A stretch of DNA of 20,003 nucleotides from JABDKJ01 sp039028335 (GTDB taxonomy: Bacteria; Bacteroidota; Bacteroidia; Flavobacteriales_D; JABDKJ01). This document shows positions 1 to 7,251 of the stretch, piece by piece. The notes beneath the pieces are model-generated. The model made no database searches. It worked only from the letters and a program-made list of their open reading frames with translations, and was not told the origin of the DNA. Numbering within the stretch: the stretch's first letter is position 1; each line of letters opens with the position of its first letter. The stretch is from the NCBI GenBank assembly GCA_039028335.1, contig JBCCIF010000056.1, positions 1-20,003 on the forward strand. The letters run 5' to 3'. The translations under genes and the position numbers were made by a program.

Positions 1-1179
1 ATGAGCCAGCGATTGGTTAAAATGCCCATAATTTTGAGTAACATTTCCATGAGAATAGGTAAATGGTCTTACTAAATTAAATTCAGACTTAAGATTCAAA
101 TTCTCTACTCCAAAAGCATTGAACCTGCTTAATCCAACTTGTGCTCCAAACTTATTCGCCCACCAGCCATCTCCATTTAAAAAATTGGATAGGAGGAATT
201 CATCCAGATGCCATTGACCATAAAATGCCCAATGTTCACTTGCTCTCCATTTTAAGCCTAAACCTATCATTGCATTGTCCGCTGAACCCAATGAAAACTC
301 TATCGGACGATAAAAAATAACTGGATTTATATAGTTCAAATCGAATCCACGATTGTTTAAGCTGTCTCTTGCTGCCCATATAATCGTTTCAAACAATGAT
401 AGGCTAACTTCTTGAGAAACATTCCAGGATAGGAAGTGTGTTGCTGAAAACTTATTTAGCCATTCTCCCTTATTCAATGGATCCAATCTGATATCCCTAT
501 GCCAAGAGAACAAATTCACATATTTTATATTCCAAACTTTGGTACTTAGTTTGAAATAAGGATAGGCATTGGAATTACTGGACAAAAACAATGAATTGAT
601 TCCATCACCGAAGAAGTGCCTACCTCTTCCTAATTCGATATTGAAAATATGATCTGGGCTATATGAAATATATCCTTCAAAGGCTTGAAAATACCTATTA
701 AATCCTCCATCCTTTGCGACACCCCAATTCGGTATAATTGAAAGGGAATCACTCAAAATCGCCTCCCAGCCTTGAGGATTTTGTGTTCCGTAAAAACCTG
801 AAACATTAATGGCAAGTTTATCTTGAATGCTGGCTGTTAGACTTAAACCAAGGAACAAACTACTCGCCAATTTCGCATCAGAATCATCACTAAACAATGC
901 TGCATTCGAGAAAAGCCGGGGTGACAATTCAATATAATCTTTGTTTTCTATAGAATCATTCAAATAACTAGAAAACGAATTTTCTGTACCATCAAAAAGC
1001 CCTCTTAGATCTGATACATTATAGGGCCTAATGTCAGAGTGAAAATTTGTATTAAATGATGCCTGTTGTTTTTCTATTTGAAACTGGAAATAATCATTTT
1101 GAACAAATTGTTCTAATTGCCCATAGGAGCAACAATAGGCTAAATGAGCTGCAATTAGATATAGAAATACTTTTTTCAA
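1..1179 (-). CDS. Wzi-like capsule-assembly outer-membrane beta-barrel, partial (C-terminus beyond left edge)
   Basis: An uninterrupted frame of 393 codons runs from a TTG at 1179 off the left edge. The first residues (LKKVFLYLIAAHLAYCCSYG) form a signal peptide. The rest has the alternating aromatic/polar pattern of a beta-barrel, with a motif near the middle, GRGRHFFGDGINSLFLS, then NAYPYF. The same motif (GHGKHFVGEGYRSVILS, then SPYPYF) occurs in the gene at 2291-3919, so the two are paralogues. The last visible residues, SLAH, match that protein's LAHPLGAG segment. The family resembles the capsule-assembly Wzi proteins annotated across Bacteroidota; Wzi of Escherichia coli is an outer-membrane lectin that helps tether capsule. 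The TTG start overlaps the TGA stop of the upstream transferase gene as TTGA, suggesting translational coupling. The glycan bound is unknown, and the Wzi name comes from pattern recognition rather than alignment. Confidence 0.72.
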   Translation of the reverse strand, partial: MKKVFLYLIAAHLAYCCSYGQLEQFVQNDYFQFQIEKQQASFNTNFHSDIRPYNVSDLRGLFDGTENSFSSYLNDSIENKDYIELSPRLFSNAALFSDDSDAKLASSLFLGLSLTASIQDKLAINVSGFYGTQNPQGWEAILSDSLSIIPNWGVAKDGGFNRYFQAFEGYISYSPDHIFNIELGRGRHFFGDGINSLFLSSNSNAYPYFKLSTKVWNIKYVNLFSWHRDIRLDPLNKGEWLNKFSATHFLSWNVSQEVSLSLFETIIWAARDSLNNRGFDLNYINPVIFYRPIEFSLGSADNAMIGLGLKWRASEHWAFYGQWHLDEFLLSNFLNGDGWWANKFGAQVGLSRFNAFGVENLNLKSEFNLVRPFTYSHGNVTQNYGHFNQSLAH

Positions 1180-2261
1180 GCTTTTGACTTCAGCTTAAAC
1201 AGGAATGGAATATGATAAACTAAGGCCGTCAGCAAAAACACTATAAAAAATGCTATGGTCGGGCTGTTTCCTTTAAGAATGAAATTAATAAGAACTATGA
1301 ATAGGCTAAAGAAATAGAGCACAAAAGCCGTATTCCTGTGCCCCAAGCCCATTTTCATTAGTCTATGATGAATATGGTTCTGATCCGCTGCAAATGGTGA
1401 AACTCCCTTAACTAGTCTTAAGAAGAAAACGCGAATAGTATCAAACAAGGGATAAACCAAAATAGACATAGCCAAAATGGGTTTAGAAATACTCGCGAGA
1501 TCTGGAGGCATTTGATTTGTTGGATATTCAATCATTTTAATAGCGAGCACGGACATAATGGCCCCAATAAACATAGAACCTGAATCACCCATGAAAATTT
1601 TCGCTGGTGAGAAGTTAAATATTAAGAATGCAAAAAGAGCTCCCGCAACAGAAGCGCATAGCAAAGTTACAGGGATGTTCCCTGCCATAAAAAACCAAAT
1701 TCCAAATAATATAGACCCAATCAGACCAATTCCCGTAGCTAAACCATCTACTCCATCAATAAGGTTGAAGGCATTTACCAATACGATATAGGTAAACAGG
1801 GATAGAATAATACTGGTCCACTCAGGCAGGTCATAGAATCCAAAAATCCCATGCATACTGGTTATTCTAATTTCTGCCATAAGGACTAAAATACATCCGA
1901 CCAAAATATGGCCAATAAGTTTTTTAGAAGGCGCAGTTCCTATTATATCATCTTTTACTCCAATGAAAAATAGGATCAGCAAACTCGCAATCAGATATTT
2001 AAATTCATTAAAAGACTCAATCATTAAATCCATGGGAAGATTGTAATTTCTATCTTCTGTTGGAAACCATAAGCAAAATGCAAAAATCGCTCCGGCAAAA
2101 ATGATAATTCCGCCTATGGTTGGCTTGCTGGTTTTATGAACTTTTCTTTTCTCATTTTGATAATCTACTAAATGTTTGAGTTTGGCTACTTTAATTAATG
2201 AAGGCGTAGCCACTAAAACGACTAAAAATGAAGTAATAAAACCAAGAATAATAATATCCAA
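1176..2261 (-). CDS. wecA: WecA/TagO-like undecaprenyl-phosphate sugar-1-phosphate transferase
   Basis: A polytopic membrane enzyme of the MraY/WecA/TagO family, 361 residues, a usual family length. It should move a sugar-1-phosphate (commonly GlcNAc-1-P) from a UDP-sugar to undecaprenyl phosphate on the inner face of the cytoplasmic membrane, the first step of a lipid-linked glycan. Visible motifs are KVHKTSKPTIGG (40-51), the catalytic Asp pair in VKDDIIG (104-105), NAFNLIDGVDGLA (163-175), MGDSGS (224-229) and the HIHH loop (296-299) typical of the WecA side of the family rather than MraY. About ten hydrophobic segments are present. The start is TTG at 2261: an in-frame TAG lies three codons upstream and there is no ATG before residue 77. 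It follows the Wzi-like gene by 29 bases and overlaps the next gene by four. The exact sugar cannot be read from the sequence. Confidence 0.88.
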   Translation of the reverse strand: MDIIILGFITSFLVVLVATPSLIKVAKLKHLVDYQNEKRKVHKTSKPTIGGIIIFAGAIFAFCLWFPTEDRNYNLPMDLMIESFNEFKYLIASLLILFFIGVKDDIIGTAPSKKLIGHILVGCILVLMAEIRITSMHGIFGFYDLPEWTSIILSLFTYIVLVNAFNLIDGVDGLATGIGLIGSILFGIWFFMAGNIPVTLLCASVAGALFAFLIFNFSPAKIFMGDSGSMFIGAIMSVLAIKMIEYPTNQMPPDLASISKPILAMSILVYPLFDTIRVFFLRLVKGVSPFAADQNHIHHRLMKMGLGHRNTAFVLYFFSLFIVLINFILKGNSPTIAFFIVFLLTALVYHIPFLFKLKSKA

Positions 2262-2290
2262 ACCGAGCTATGTTTAGTTGATCAAAATTA

Positions 2291-3919
2291 TCAAAAATCG
2301 TAATAATGGTTAAAGAGTTCTGTTTTTATTCCTAAACTAATCAGGCCATTCTTCTCCGGAAAAACATTTACAGAATTATAATTTCGTCTCTGATAAGACA
2401 AGTACAGCATCAAATTATAGAATGAATTGAACTGATATCCAATTCTATAATATTCTGATGTCAGTCTTGTCTGAAACAAAGACATGGGCTCAGGGTCTGC
2501 ATTAGGATACGGAATCAAGAGATTAATTCCAGAATTGGAGACATCTTGAGGACTCAGGTTAACATCGGTATCCGTCTTGGCATTCTGAAAAGAGAGATCA
2601 CAAAACCACCTCTTCCATTTGTACGAAATCTGGGCTATATTTTCTTTATAACCCGCTCCAAGTGGGTGTGCGAGGGGTAGATTATTGTGGGTTAGTCCTT
2701 GAAGAGGAATTTCGTGCGCACCCGTGTAATGATTACTCTGATTATGCTCTATCCTCACCCATAAACCTTGAATAGGTTCGATAATTTTCATTCCCAATTG
2801 CCAAGATTCTCTATTGGTATTCGGATCATCAATTAAATATTGACTGTATACGGTCAGATATCTTAGAGGTTTATAAGCTAAATCAAAAGCGAAAAAAAGA
2901 TTATTGCTATCATCCCAATCATTTTGAAGGACATTGAAGAATAGCAAAGGATTTATCCAGTCTGGTTTAAAAGATATGTCTCCTTCTCCAGAAATATAGG
3001 TTTGCCATATAACTCCTTCATAAATTGAAAATCTGAGTTTTTTGAAGGGAGAAATGCTAATTGCGTTTAAAGATATGGCCTTTCTTTCATACAGACTTTC
3101 AGGAGAATCACCAATAGGGAGTCTATTGAGATTTTGAAGAATGGAAAATTTGTTTGTAAGCTGCACTTTTCCTTTGAACAAGTTCAAGGTAGATCTAAAG
3201 TATGGATAAGGAGATGTGTTATCTGAGAGAATTACAGATCTGTAGCCTTCTCCGACAAAGTGTTTTCCATGACCTATTTGAATGTTCCAACTTCTGAATG
3301 CCTGATAAGAAATAAACCCCGCGGCATAACCAAAATCAAATCCAGTTGTTTGGAAGGGTTTTACTATTGTTCCTCCCGGAGCGACTCTTGTATTTAAAAT
3401 TCGTTGTCGTTGATAGAGCGGAACAAATATTTGGTTCTCACTAAAATATGTTTCAAATGAAAGTTTCTTTCCTATCGAGCCCCTCAGATTAAAACCTCTG
3501 GTATTTATAAAGTTATTCGCTGTATCTGCATATGCCGATTCATCCCTTAACTCATGACCTATTTCTAAATGCAAAATAGGATCTATCGTAACGAAAAGGT
3601 CTTCTTTATCCAAAACGATTAGATTATCGCCAAATAGTTTCTTGGTGACTTCAAAATAATGCACACCTGTATCTTCCTCAAAACCAGGTAATTGATATAA
3701 GTAATCTTTTTGTACAATAAAAGGTTGAAATCCACTATTAATCAGTGAATCCTTCTGAAGTAAATACTGATCCAAGCGAATGGATGACCATTTATTCAAT
3801 GGGTAGTTGACTTGATTATGTTGAGAATGAACTGCTGAAAAAATCAGCAAAAAATAGAAAAAAAGAATGTTATGTTTCCTGCTCGTATTCAATTGCAAAC
3901 TGTTTCTGAAAATCTTCAT
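2291..3919 (-). CDS. Wzi-like capsule-assembly outer-membrane beta-barrel
   Basis: A 542-residue exported protein. A signal peptide covers about residues 1-33, with a hydrophobic core HNILFFYFLLIFSAVHS and likely cleavage before Gln33. The mature part is rich in aromatic, alternating strands as in an outer-membrane barrel, and carries the block GHGKHFVGEGYRSVILS followed by SPYPYF that is shared with the paralogue at the left edge. LAHPLGAG near residue 415 is a further shared block. Wzi-family proteins act at the outer membrane in surface attachment or assembly of capsule. The ATG at 3919 lies inside the end of fcl (50-base overlap); a TTG nine codons further in would shorten the overlap but also the signal-peptide n-region, so the ATG is preferred with some doubt. 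Neighbours in the same direction are GDP-fucose genes upstream and a WecA-like transferase downstream, consistent with one polysaccharide operon. Confidence 0.75.
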   Translation of the reverse strand: MKIFRNSLQLNTSRKHNILFFYFLLIFSAVHSQHNQVNYPLNKWSSIRLDQYLLQKDSLINSGFQPFIVQKDYLYQLPGFEEDTGVHYFEVTKKLFGDNLIVLDKEDLFVTIDPILHLEIGHELRDESAYADTANNFINTRGFNLRGSIGKKLSFETYFSENQIFVPLYQRQRILNTRVAPGGTIVKPFQTTGFDFGYAAGFISYQAFRSWNIQIGHGKHFVGEGYRSVILSDNTSPYPYFRSTLNLFKGKVQLTNKFSILQNLNRLPIGDSPESLYERKAISLNAISISPFKKLRFSIYEGVIWQTYISGEGDISFKPDWINPLLFFNVLQNDWDDSNNLFFAFDLAYKPLRYLTVYSQYLIDDPNTNRESWQLGMKIIEPIQGLWVRIEHNQSNHYTGAHEIPLQGLTHNNLPLAHPLGAGYKENIAQISYKWKRWFCDLSFQNAKTDTDVNLSPQDVSNSGINLLIPYPNADPEPMSLFQTRLTSEYYRIGYQFNSFYNLMLYLSYQRRNYNSVNVFPEKNGLISLGIKTELFNHYYDF

Positions 3920-4820
3920 AAACCGAAGTAATTCCAGATTTCAAATCAATGGAATGTTTCCATCCAAGGTTATGCAATTTACTAACATCTAATAATTTTC
4001 GTGGTGTTCCGTCAGGATAATCAGTATTGAATTTCAACTCTCCTTGAAAACCAACAGTTTCCTTTATTGTCTGAGCCAATTCTTTGATCGAAATGTCTTC
4101 ACCAGTTCCAATATTGACAAATAGTTCATCTGAATATTCTTGCATTAGAAAAATACAAGCATCTGCAAGGTCATCGACATGCAGAAATTCTCTTCTCGGT
4201 GCGCCAGTCCCCCATATTTCAACATGGTTATTTCCGTTGATTTTTGCTTCGTGAAATTTACGAATAAGTGCAGGCAACACATGTGAATTCTTCAAATCGT
4301 AATTATCATTGGGACCGTATAAATTGGTGGGCATAACAGAAATGAAGTCGCAGTCATATTGACGCCTGAAAGACTCGCTCAACTTAATACCGGCAATCTT
4401 TGCAATAGCATAAGGCTCATTCGTTGGTTCAAGAGGCCCGGTCAACAAATACTCTTCCTTTAAGGGTTGTTGGGCCATTTTTGGATAAATACATGAAGAG
4501 CCTAAAAAGAGCAATTTTCTCACTTTGTTTTCTGCCGCAGCTTTGATAATATTGGTCTCAATCATCAAATTATCGTAGATAAAGTCAGCACGGTATACAT
4601 TGTTGGCATTAATTCCTCCAACTTTAGCAGCCGCCAAGAATACATAGTCTGGTTGTTCTTGTCTGAAAAAATCTTCAACTTCGCTTTGCCTGCACAAATC
4701 GAGTTGACTTCTCGTTTTCAGAATTAAATTAGAAAATCCAAGTGACTCCAACTTCCTTCTTAAGGCAGAGCCCACCATTCCTCGATGACCTGCGATATAA
4801 ATTTTATCTTCCTTATTCAT
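3870..4820 (-). CDS. fcl: GDP-L-fucose synthase
   Basis: Extended short-chain dehydrogenase of 316 residues. It should epimerise and reduce GDP-4-keto-6-deoxy-mannose to GDP-L-fucose using NADPH in the cytoplasm. The nucleotide-binding glycine motif is GHRGMVGSA (11-19). Catalytic residues match those known for E. coli Fcl: Ser108 and Cys110 in GSSCIYP, Tyr137 and Lys141 in YAIAK, and His180 in NSHVLPALI. NLYGPNDNYD (166-175) is also typical. The start ATG at 4820 lies within the last codons of gmd (8-base overlap), and the two enzymes perform consecutive steps, so they are almost certainly cotranscribed and probably translationally coupled. The 3' end overlaps the Wzi-like gene by 50 bases. 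Confidence 0.96.
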   Translation of the reverse strand: MNKEDKIYIAGHRGMVGSALRRKLESLGFSNLILKTRSQLDLCRQSEVEDFFRQEQPDYVFLAAAKVGGINANNVYRADFIYDNLMIETNIIKAAAENKVRKLLFLGSSCIYPKMAQQPLKEEYLLTGPLEPTNEPYAIAKIAGIKLSESFRRQYDCDFISVMPTNLYGPNDNYDLKNSHVLPALIRKFHEAKINGNNHVEIWGTGAPRREFLHVDDLADACIFLMQEYSDELFVNIGTGEDISIKELAQTIKETVGFQGELKFNTDYPDGTPRKLLDVSKLHNLGWKHSIDLKSGITSVYEDFQKQFAIEYEQET

Positions 4821-5901
4821 TGTAGTTCATTATCTCATGACCACCATCCAATAAATACTTATCTCTCTCAAAGAGTTTGAGATCGGCTTGAACCATCTCG
4901 CTAATCAGCGAAGGAAAAGAAATTTCTGGTGACCATCCCAAATCAACCCTTGCCTTGGTGGCATCCCCCACCAATAGATCAACCTCTGCTGGCCTAAAAT
5001 ACCTTCGATCTACTTCTACAAAACAGTTACCTGATTCTTTGCAATATCCTTTTTCATCAGCTCCATCGCCTTTCCATTCTAGGTTTATGCCTGCATTCTC
5101 GAATGCCAATTGACACATTTCCCTTACTGTATGCATTACACCGGTCGCTAGCACATAGTCTTCTGGAGTTTCTGTTTGAAGCATGGCCCACATGCCTTTG
5201 ACATAATCTTTGGCATGTCCCCAATCCCTCTTTGCATCTAAATTTCCTAAAAACAATTTGTCCTGCAGACCGAGAGATATTCGAGCTGCTGCTCGAGTAA
5301 TTTTTCTCGTAACGAAAGTTTCTCCTCGAAGTGGACTTTCATGATTAAATAATATCCCATTGCATGCGAACATACCATAGGCTTCTCTATAATTTTTTAC
5401 GATCCAAAACCCATATAATTTGGCCACACCATAAGGACTGCGCGGATAAAATGGAGTCTTTTCTGTTTGGGGCGTCTCTTGAACTTTCCCATACAATTCA
5501 GATGTTGAAGCTTGATAAAACTTCACCTTATCTTGCATGTTAAGTATTCTAATCGCCTCAAGAATTCTAAGTGTTCCCAAAGCATCTGCATTCGCTGTAT
5601 ACTCAGGCTTCTCGAATGAAACCATAACGTGGGACTGTGCTGCAAGATTATAGATTTCATCTGGTTGAACTTGTTGTATAATACGAATGAGGTTAGTCGA
5701 ATCAGTCATATCTCCATAATGCAGAAAAAATCGAACTCCATCTTCATGTTGATCTTTGTAAAGATGATCCACTCGGTTTGTATTGAATAGGGAACTTCTT
5801 CTTTTCACACCGTGAACGATGTATCCTTTTTCTAATAAAAGTTCTGCCAGATAGGCTCCATCTTGTCCTGTAACACCTGTGATTAATGCGACTTTACTCA
5901 T
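4813..5901 (-). CDS. gmd: GDP-mannose 4,6-dehydratase
   Basis: A 362-residue extended SDR enzyme converting GDP-D-mannose to GDP-4-keto-6-deoxy-D-mannose, the precursor of GDP-fucose, GDP-rhamnose and related sugars. Visible are the NADP-binding motif GVTGQDG (9-15), the RR-S stretch KRRSSLFNT (33-41), GDMTDSTNL (63-71), the catalytic Thr133/Glu135 in STSELYG, and the Tyr157/Lys161 pair in YGVAK. RDWGHAKDYVKGMW is a family signature. Length is normal. It is the first gene of the minus-strand polysaccharide cluster and overlaps fcl by eight bases, so the pathway here goes to L-fucose. The start is ATG at 5901. Only 25 bases separate the start from the terminator of the preceding gene, so the cluster promoter must overlap that terminator or transcription must read through. 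Confidence 0.97.
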   Translation of the reverse strand: MSKVALITGVTGQDGAYLAELLLEKGYIVHGVKRRSSLFNTNRVDHLYKDQHEDGVRFFLHYGDMTDSTNLIRIIQQVQPDEIYNLAAQSHVMVSFEKPEYTANADALGTLRILEAIRILNMQDKVKFYQASTSELYGKVQETPQTEKTPFYPRSPYGVAKLYGFWIVKNYREAYGMFACNGILFNHESPLRGETFVTRKITRAAARISLGLQDKLFLGNLDAKRDWGHAKDYVKGMWAMLQTETPEDYVLATGVMHTVREMCQLAFENAGINLEWKGDGADEKGYCKESGNCFVEVDRRYFRPAEVDLLVGDATKARVDLGWSPEISFPSLISEMVQADLKLFERDKYLLDGGHEIMNYNE

Positions 5902-5906
5902 AATTT

Positions 5907-5943
5907 AATTTAAAGGTAAAAGAAAACCCGATTCTTTCTTCAA
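5907..5943 (-). promoter_or_regulatory. Candidate promoter of the gmd-fcl-wecA cluster
   Basis: Reading the minus strand, TACCTTTA at 5907-5914 matches seven of eight positions of the Bacteroidota -7 consensus TAnnTTTG. A TTG (complement of 5941-5943) is at roughly the -33 position with about 26 bases between the boxes, longer than the usual 17-23. The putative -33 box falls in the loop and arm of the terminator of the preceding gene. It is the only candidate in the short gap, and it is weak. Confidence 0.25.
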
Positions 5944-5951
5944 GAACCGGG
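5927..5951 (-). terminator. Rho-independent terminator after the choice-of-anchor L gene
   Basis: On the minus strand CCCGGTTCTT and AAGAATCGGG form a 10-position stem with one mismatch around a five-base loop, followed by TTTTCTTTT. It lies 26 bases after the stop codon at 5978 and directly before gmd, separating the secreted-protein gene from the polysaccharide cluster. Confidence 0.75.
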
Positions 5952-5977
5952 CTAACATAAAATTTCTTTTTGTTCTC

Positions 5978-7048
5978 TTATTCCTTGACAATTTTTTTTG
6001 TCAATAGGCCTTCATTCGTACGAATGACGACTGAATAAATCCCGGCTTTTAAGCCTGAAATGTCCATTTGTATTGAAGTATCAGAATAGAAATTTTGATC
6101 TTCTACTATTTTACCTGATAAGTCATAAATAGTTACACCATTAATCAAAAGTTGGGCTGAAGTATTCAAATTTAAAATATCAACAACCGGATTGGCACCA
6201 ATGAACACTTTTCCATTTAAATTTCCATTTTCTGAAAGTGAAGTAGGCAACTGTGCGACACTCATGAAACTCTGATTTTTTATAAAAATTCCAGAGTCCC
6301 ATGCATGGTCCATAGCATCTCCTATAACCATTTTAATATGATAAGTTTCGCCTGGAACAACGTTAAATACAACTGGCAATCCCACAGTGTAGCCATCGAA
6401 TTCGCATTGGGTGGAATCTCCCACTATGGTATTATCAACATAAAGACTGTCGTTCATACTTTCGTTGACTGTATTTATTCCAACATAATCTCCGCTGCCA
6501 GGAAGCGTGGCTACATTTTGTGCTCCATTAGAAAATGGCCCCGACAAGCCAGGTCCGCTTACGAAAAACCCAAAAGCATCATTAAAGTTTGACCCAACAA
6601 ATTCTGGGTATTCTTCCGAACCAAAGACATAGGTATAAATCATGTTCTCAAAGTCAGGAATAAAATCAAATTCCAAAATTGCAATGTCATTGTAAGATAC
6701 ATTGGGATCAAGCATTTCTAAATCCGAATCTCCGCTAATTCCATTAGTTGTAGGCAAACTCGTCCCGGTATGGTCATTTGGACCAATACATACTTCAATA
6801 TTTCCAGTGGCCATAATGACTCCTTTATTTAAAGGGAAATCCTGATTATTTTCTGCGACAAAAAACCCAATCTGATTGGTGGAGTCCAAATTCGTCTGCC
6901 CATTGAACGTGGCATTCTGGATACTCACTCCTCCTCCGAGAAGCACTGAGTCGATTAACCAATTCAACGATTGACTTGCATCCACTTGAAATTGGGATTG
7001 GACGTTGAGAAATAAAAATGAAAATACAAGGATTAAGGTGTGTTTCAT
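5978..7048 (-). CDS. Secreted choice-of-anchor L domain protein with T9SS sorting domain
   Basis: 356 residues. A signal peptide covers 1-18 (LVFSFLFLNVQS). Residues about 25-260 match the pattern of the choice-of-anchor L domain found in secreted Bacteroidota proteins: GVIMATGNIEVCIGPND, then SGDSDLEML, YNDIAILEFDFIP and YVFGSEEYPEFVGSNFND, followed by FGFFVSGPG and VAQLP. Residues about 280-356 are a type A T9SS sorting domain with FIGANPVVDILNL, IYDLSGKIV, DISGLKAGIYSVVI and a basic end (LLTKKIVKE). The protein is therefore predicted to cross the outer membrane by T9SS and be released or attached to the cell surface. The domain's function is unknown and no catalytic residues can be assigned. 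The gene stands alone: a terminator follows it and a 203-base gap precedes it. The start ATG fits the signal peptide. Confidence 0.88.
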   Translation of the reverse strand: MKHTLILVFSFLFLNVQSQFQVDASQSLNWLIDSVLLGGGVSIQNATFNGQTNLDSTNQIGFFVAENNQDFPLNKGVIMATGNIEVCIGPNDHTGTSLPTTNGISGDSDLEMLDPNVSYNDIAILEFDFIPDFENMIYTYVFGSEEYPEFVGSNFNDAFGFFVSGPGLSGPFSNGAQNVATLPGSGDYVGINTVNESMNDSLYVDNTIVGDSTQCEFDGYTVGLPVVFNVVPGETYHIKMVIGDAMDHAWDSGIFIKNQSFMSVAQLPTSLSENGNLNGKVFIGANPVVDILNLNTSAQLLINGVTIYDLSGKIVEDQNFYSDTSIQMDISGLKAGIYSVVIRTNEGLLTKKIVKE

Positions 7049-7251
7049 GATAATTGTTTTGGCCCTTAAATTTATATGTTTTCCGATTGAATTCTGATAA
7101 ATCGAGAAATGAAAATTACAAGACTTGGAGTTTCAAAGTCGAACAAAACGAAATTCCGCTGGTCGAATAGCACATTTACTTGATGCTCAAGGCGATAAAG
7201 TTTATTGCGTAAATTCTGATAAATAATATTCATATATCTTCATAACACACA
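7049..7251. other. Intergenic region with several short open frames and a 13-bp direct repeat
   Basis: This 203-base gap between two T9SS-cargo genes has no clear terminator for the upstream hydrolase gene. AATTCTGATAAAT occurs exactly at 7090-7102 and 7212-7224. On the minus strand an ATG at 7233 opens a 53-codon frame ending at 7072 (starting MNIIYQNLRNKLYRLEHQVN). On the plus strand two shorter frames are open, ending at 7170 (…EQNEIPLVE) and 7226 (…KVYCVNSDK). None has recognisable homology and they cannot all be genes. Closest to the downstream gene, the minus-strand TAAATTTA (7067-7074) resembles the -7 box TAnnTTTG, without a clear -33 partner. Confidence 0.3.

Noticed and set aside
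1558..1791. Plus-strand open frame of 77 codons opposite wecA
   Set aside because: It lies wholly opposite the strongly supported transferase, has no recognisable domain, and its composition follows that gene's reverse complement.
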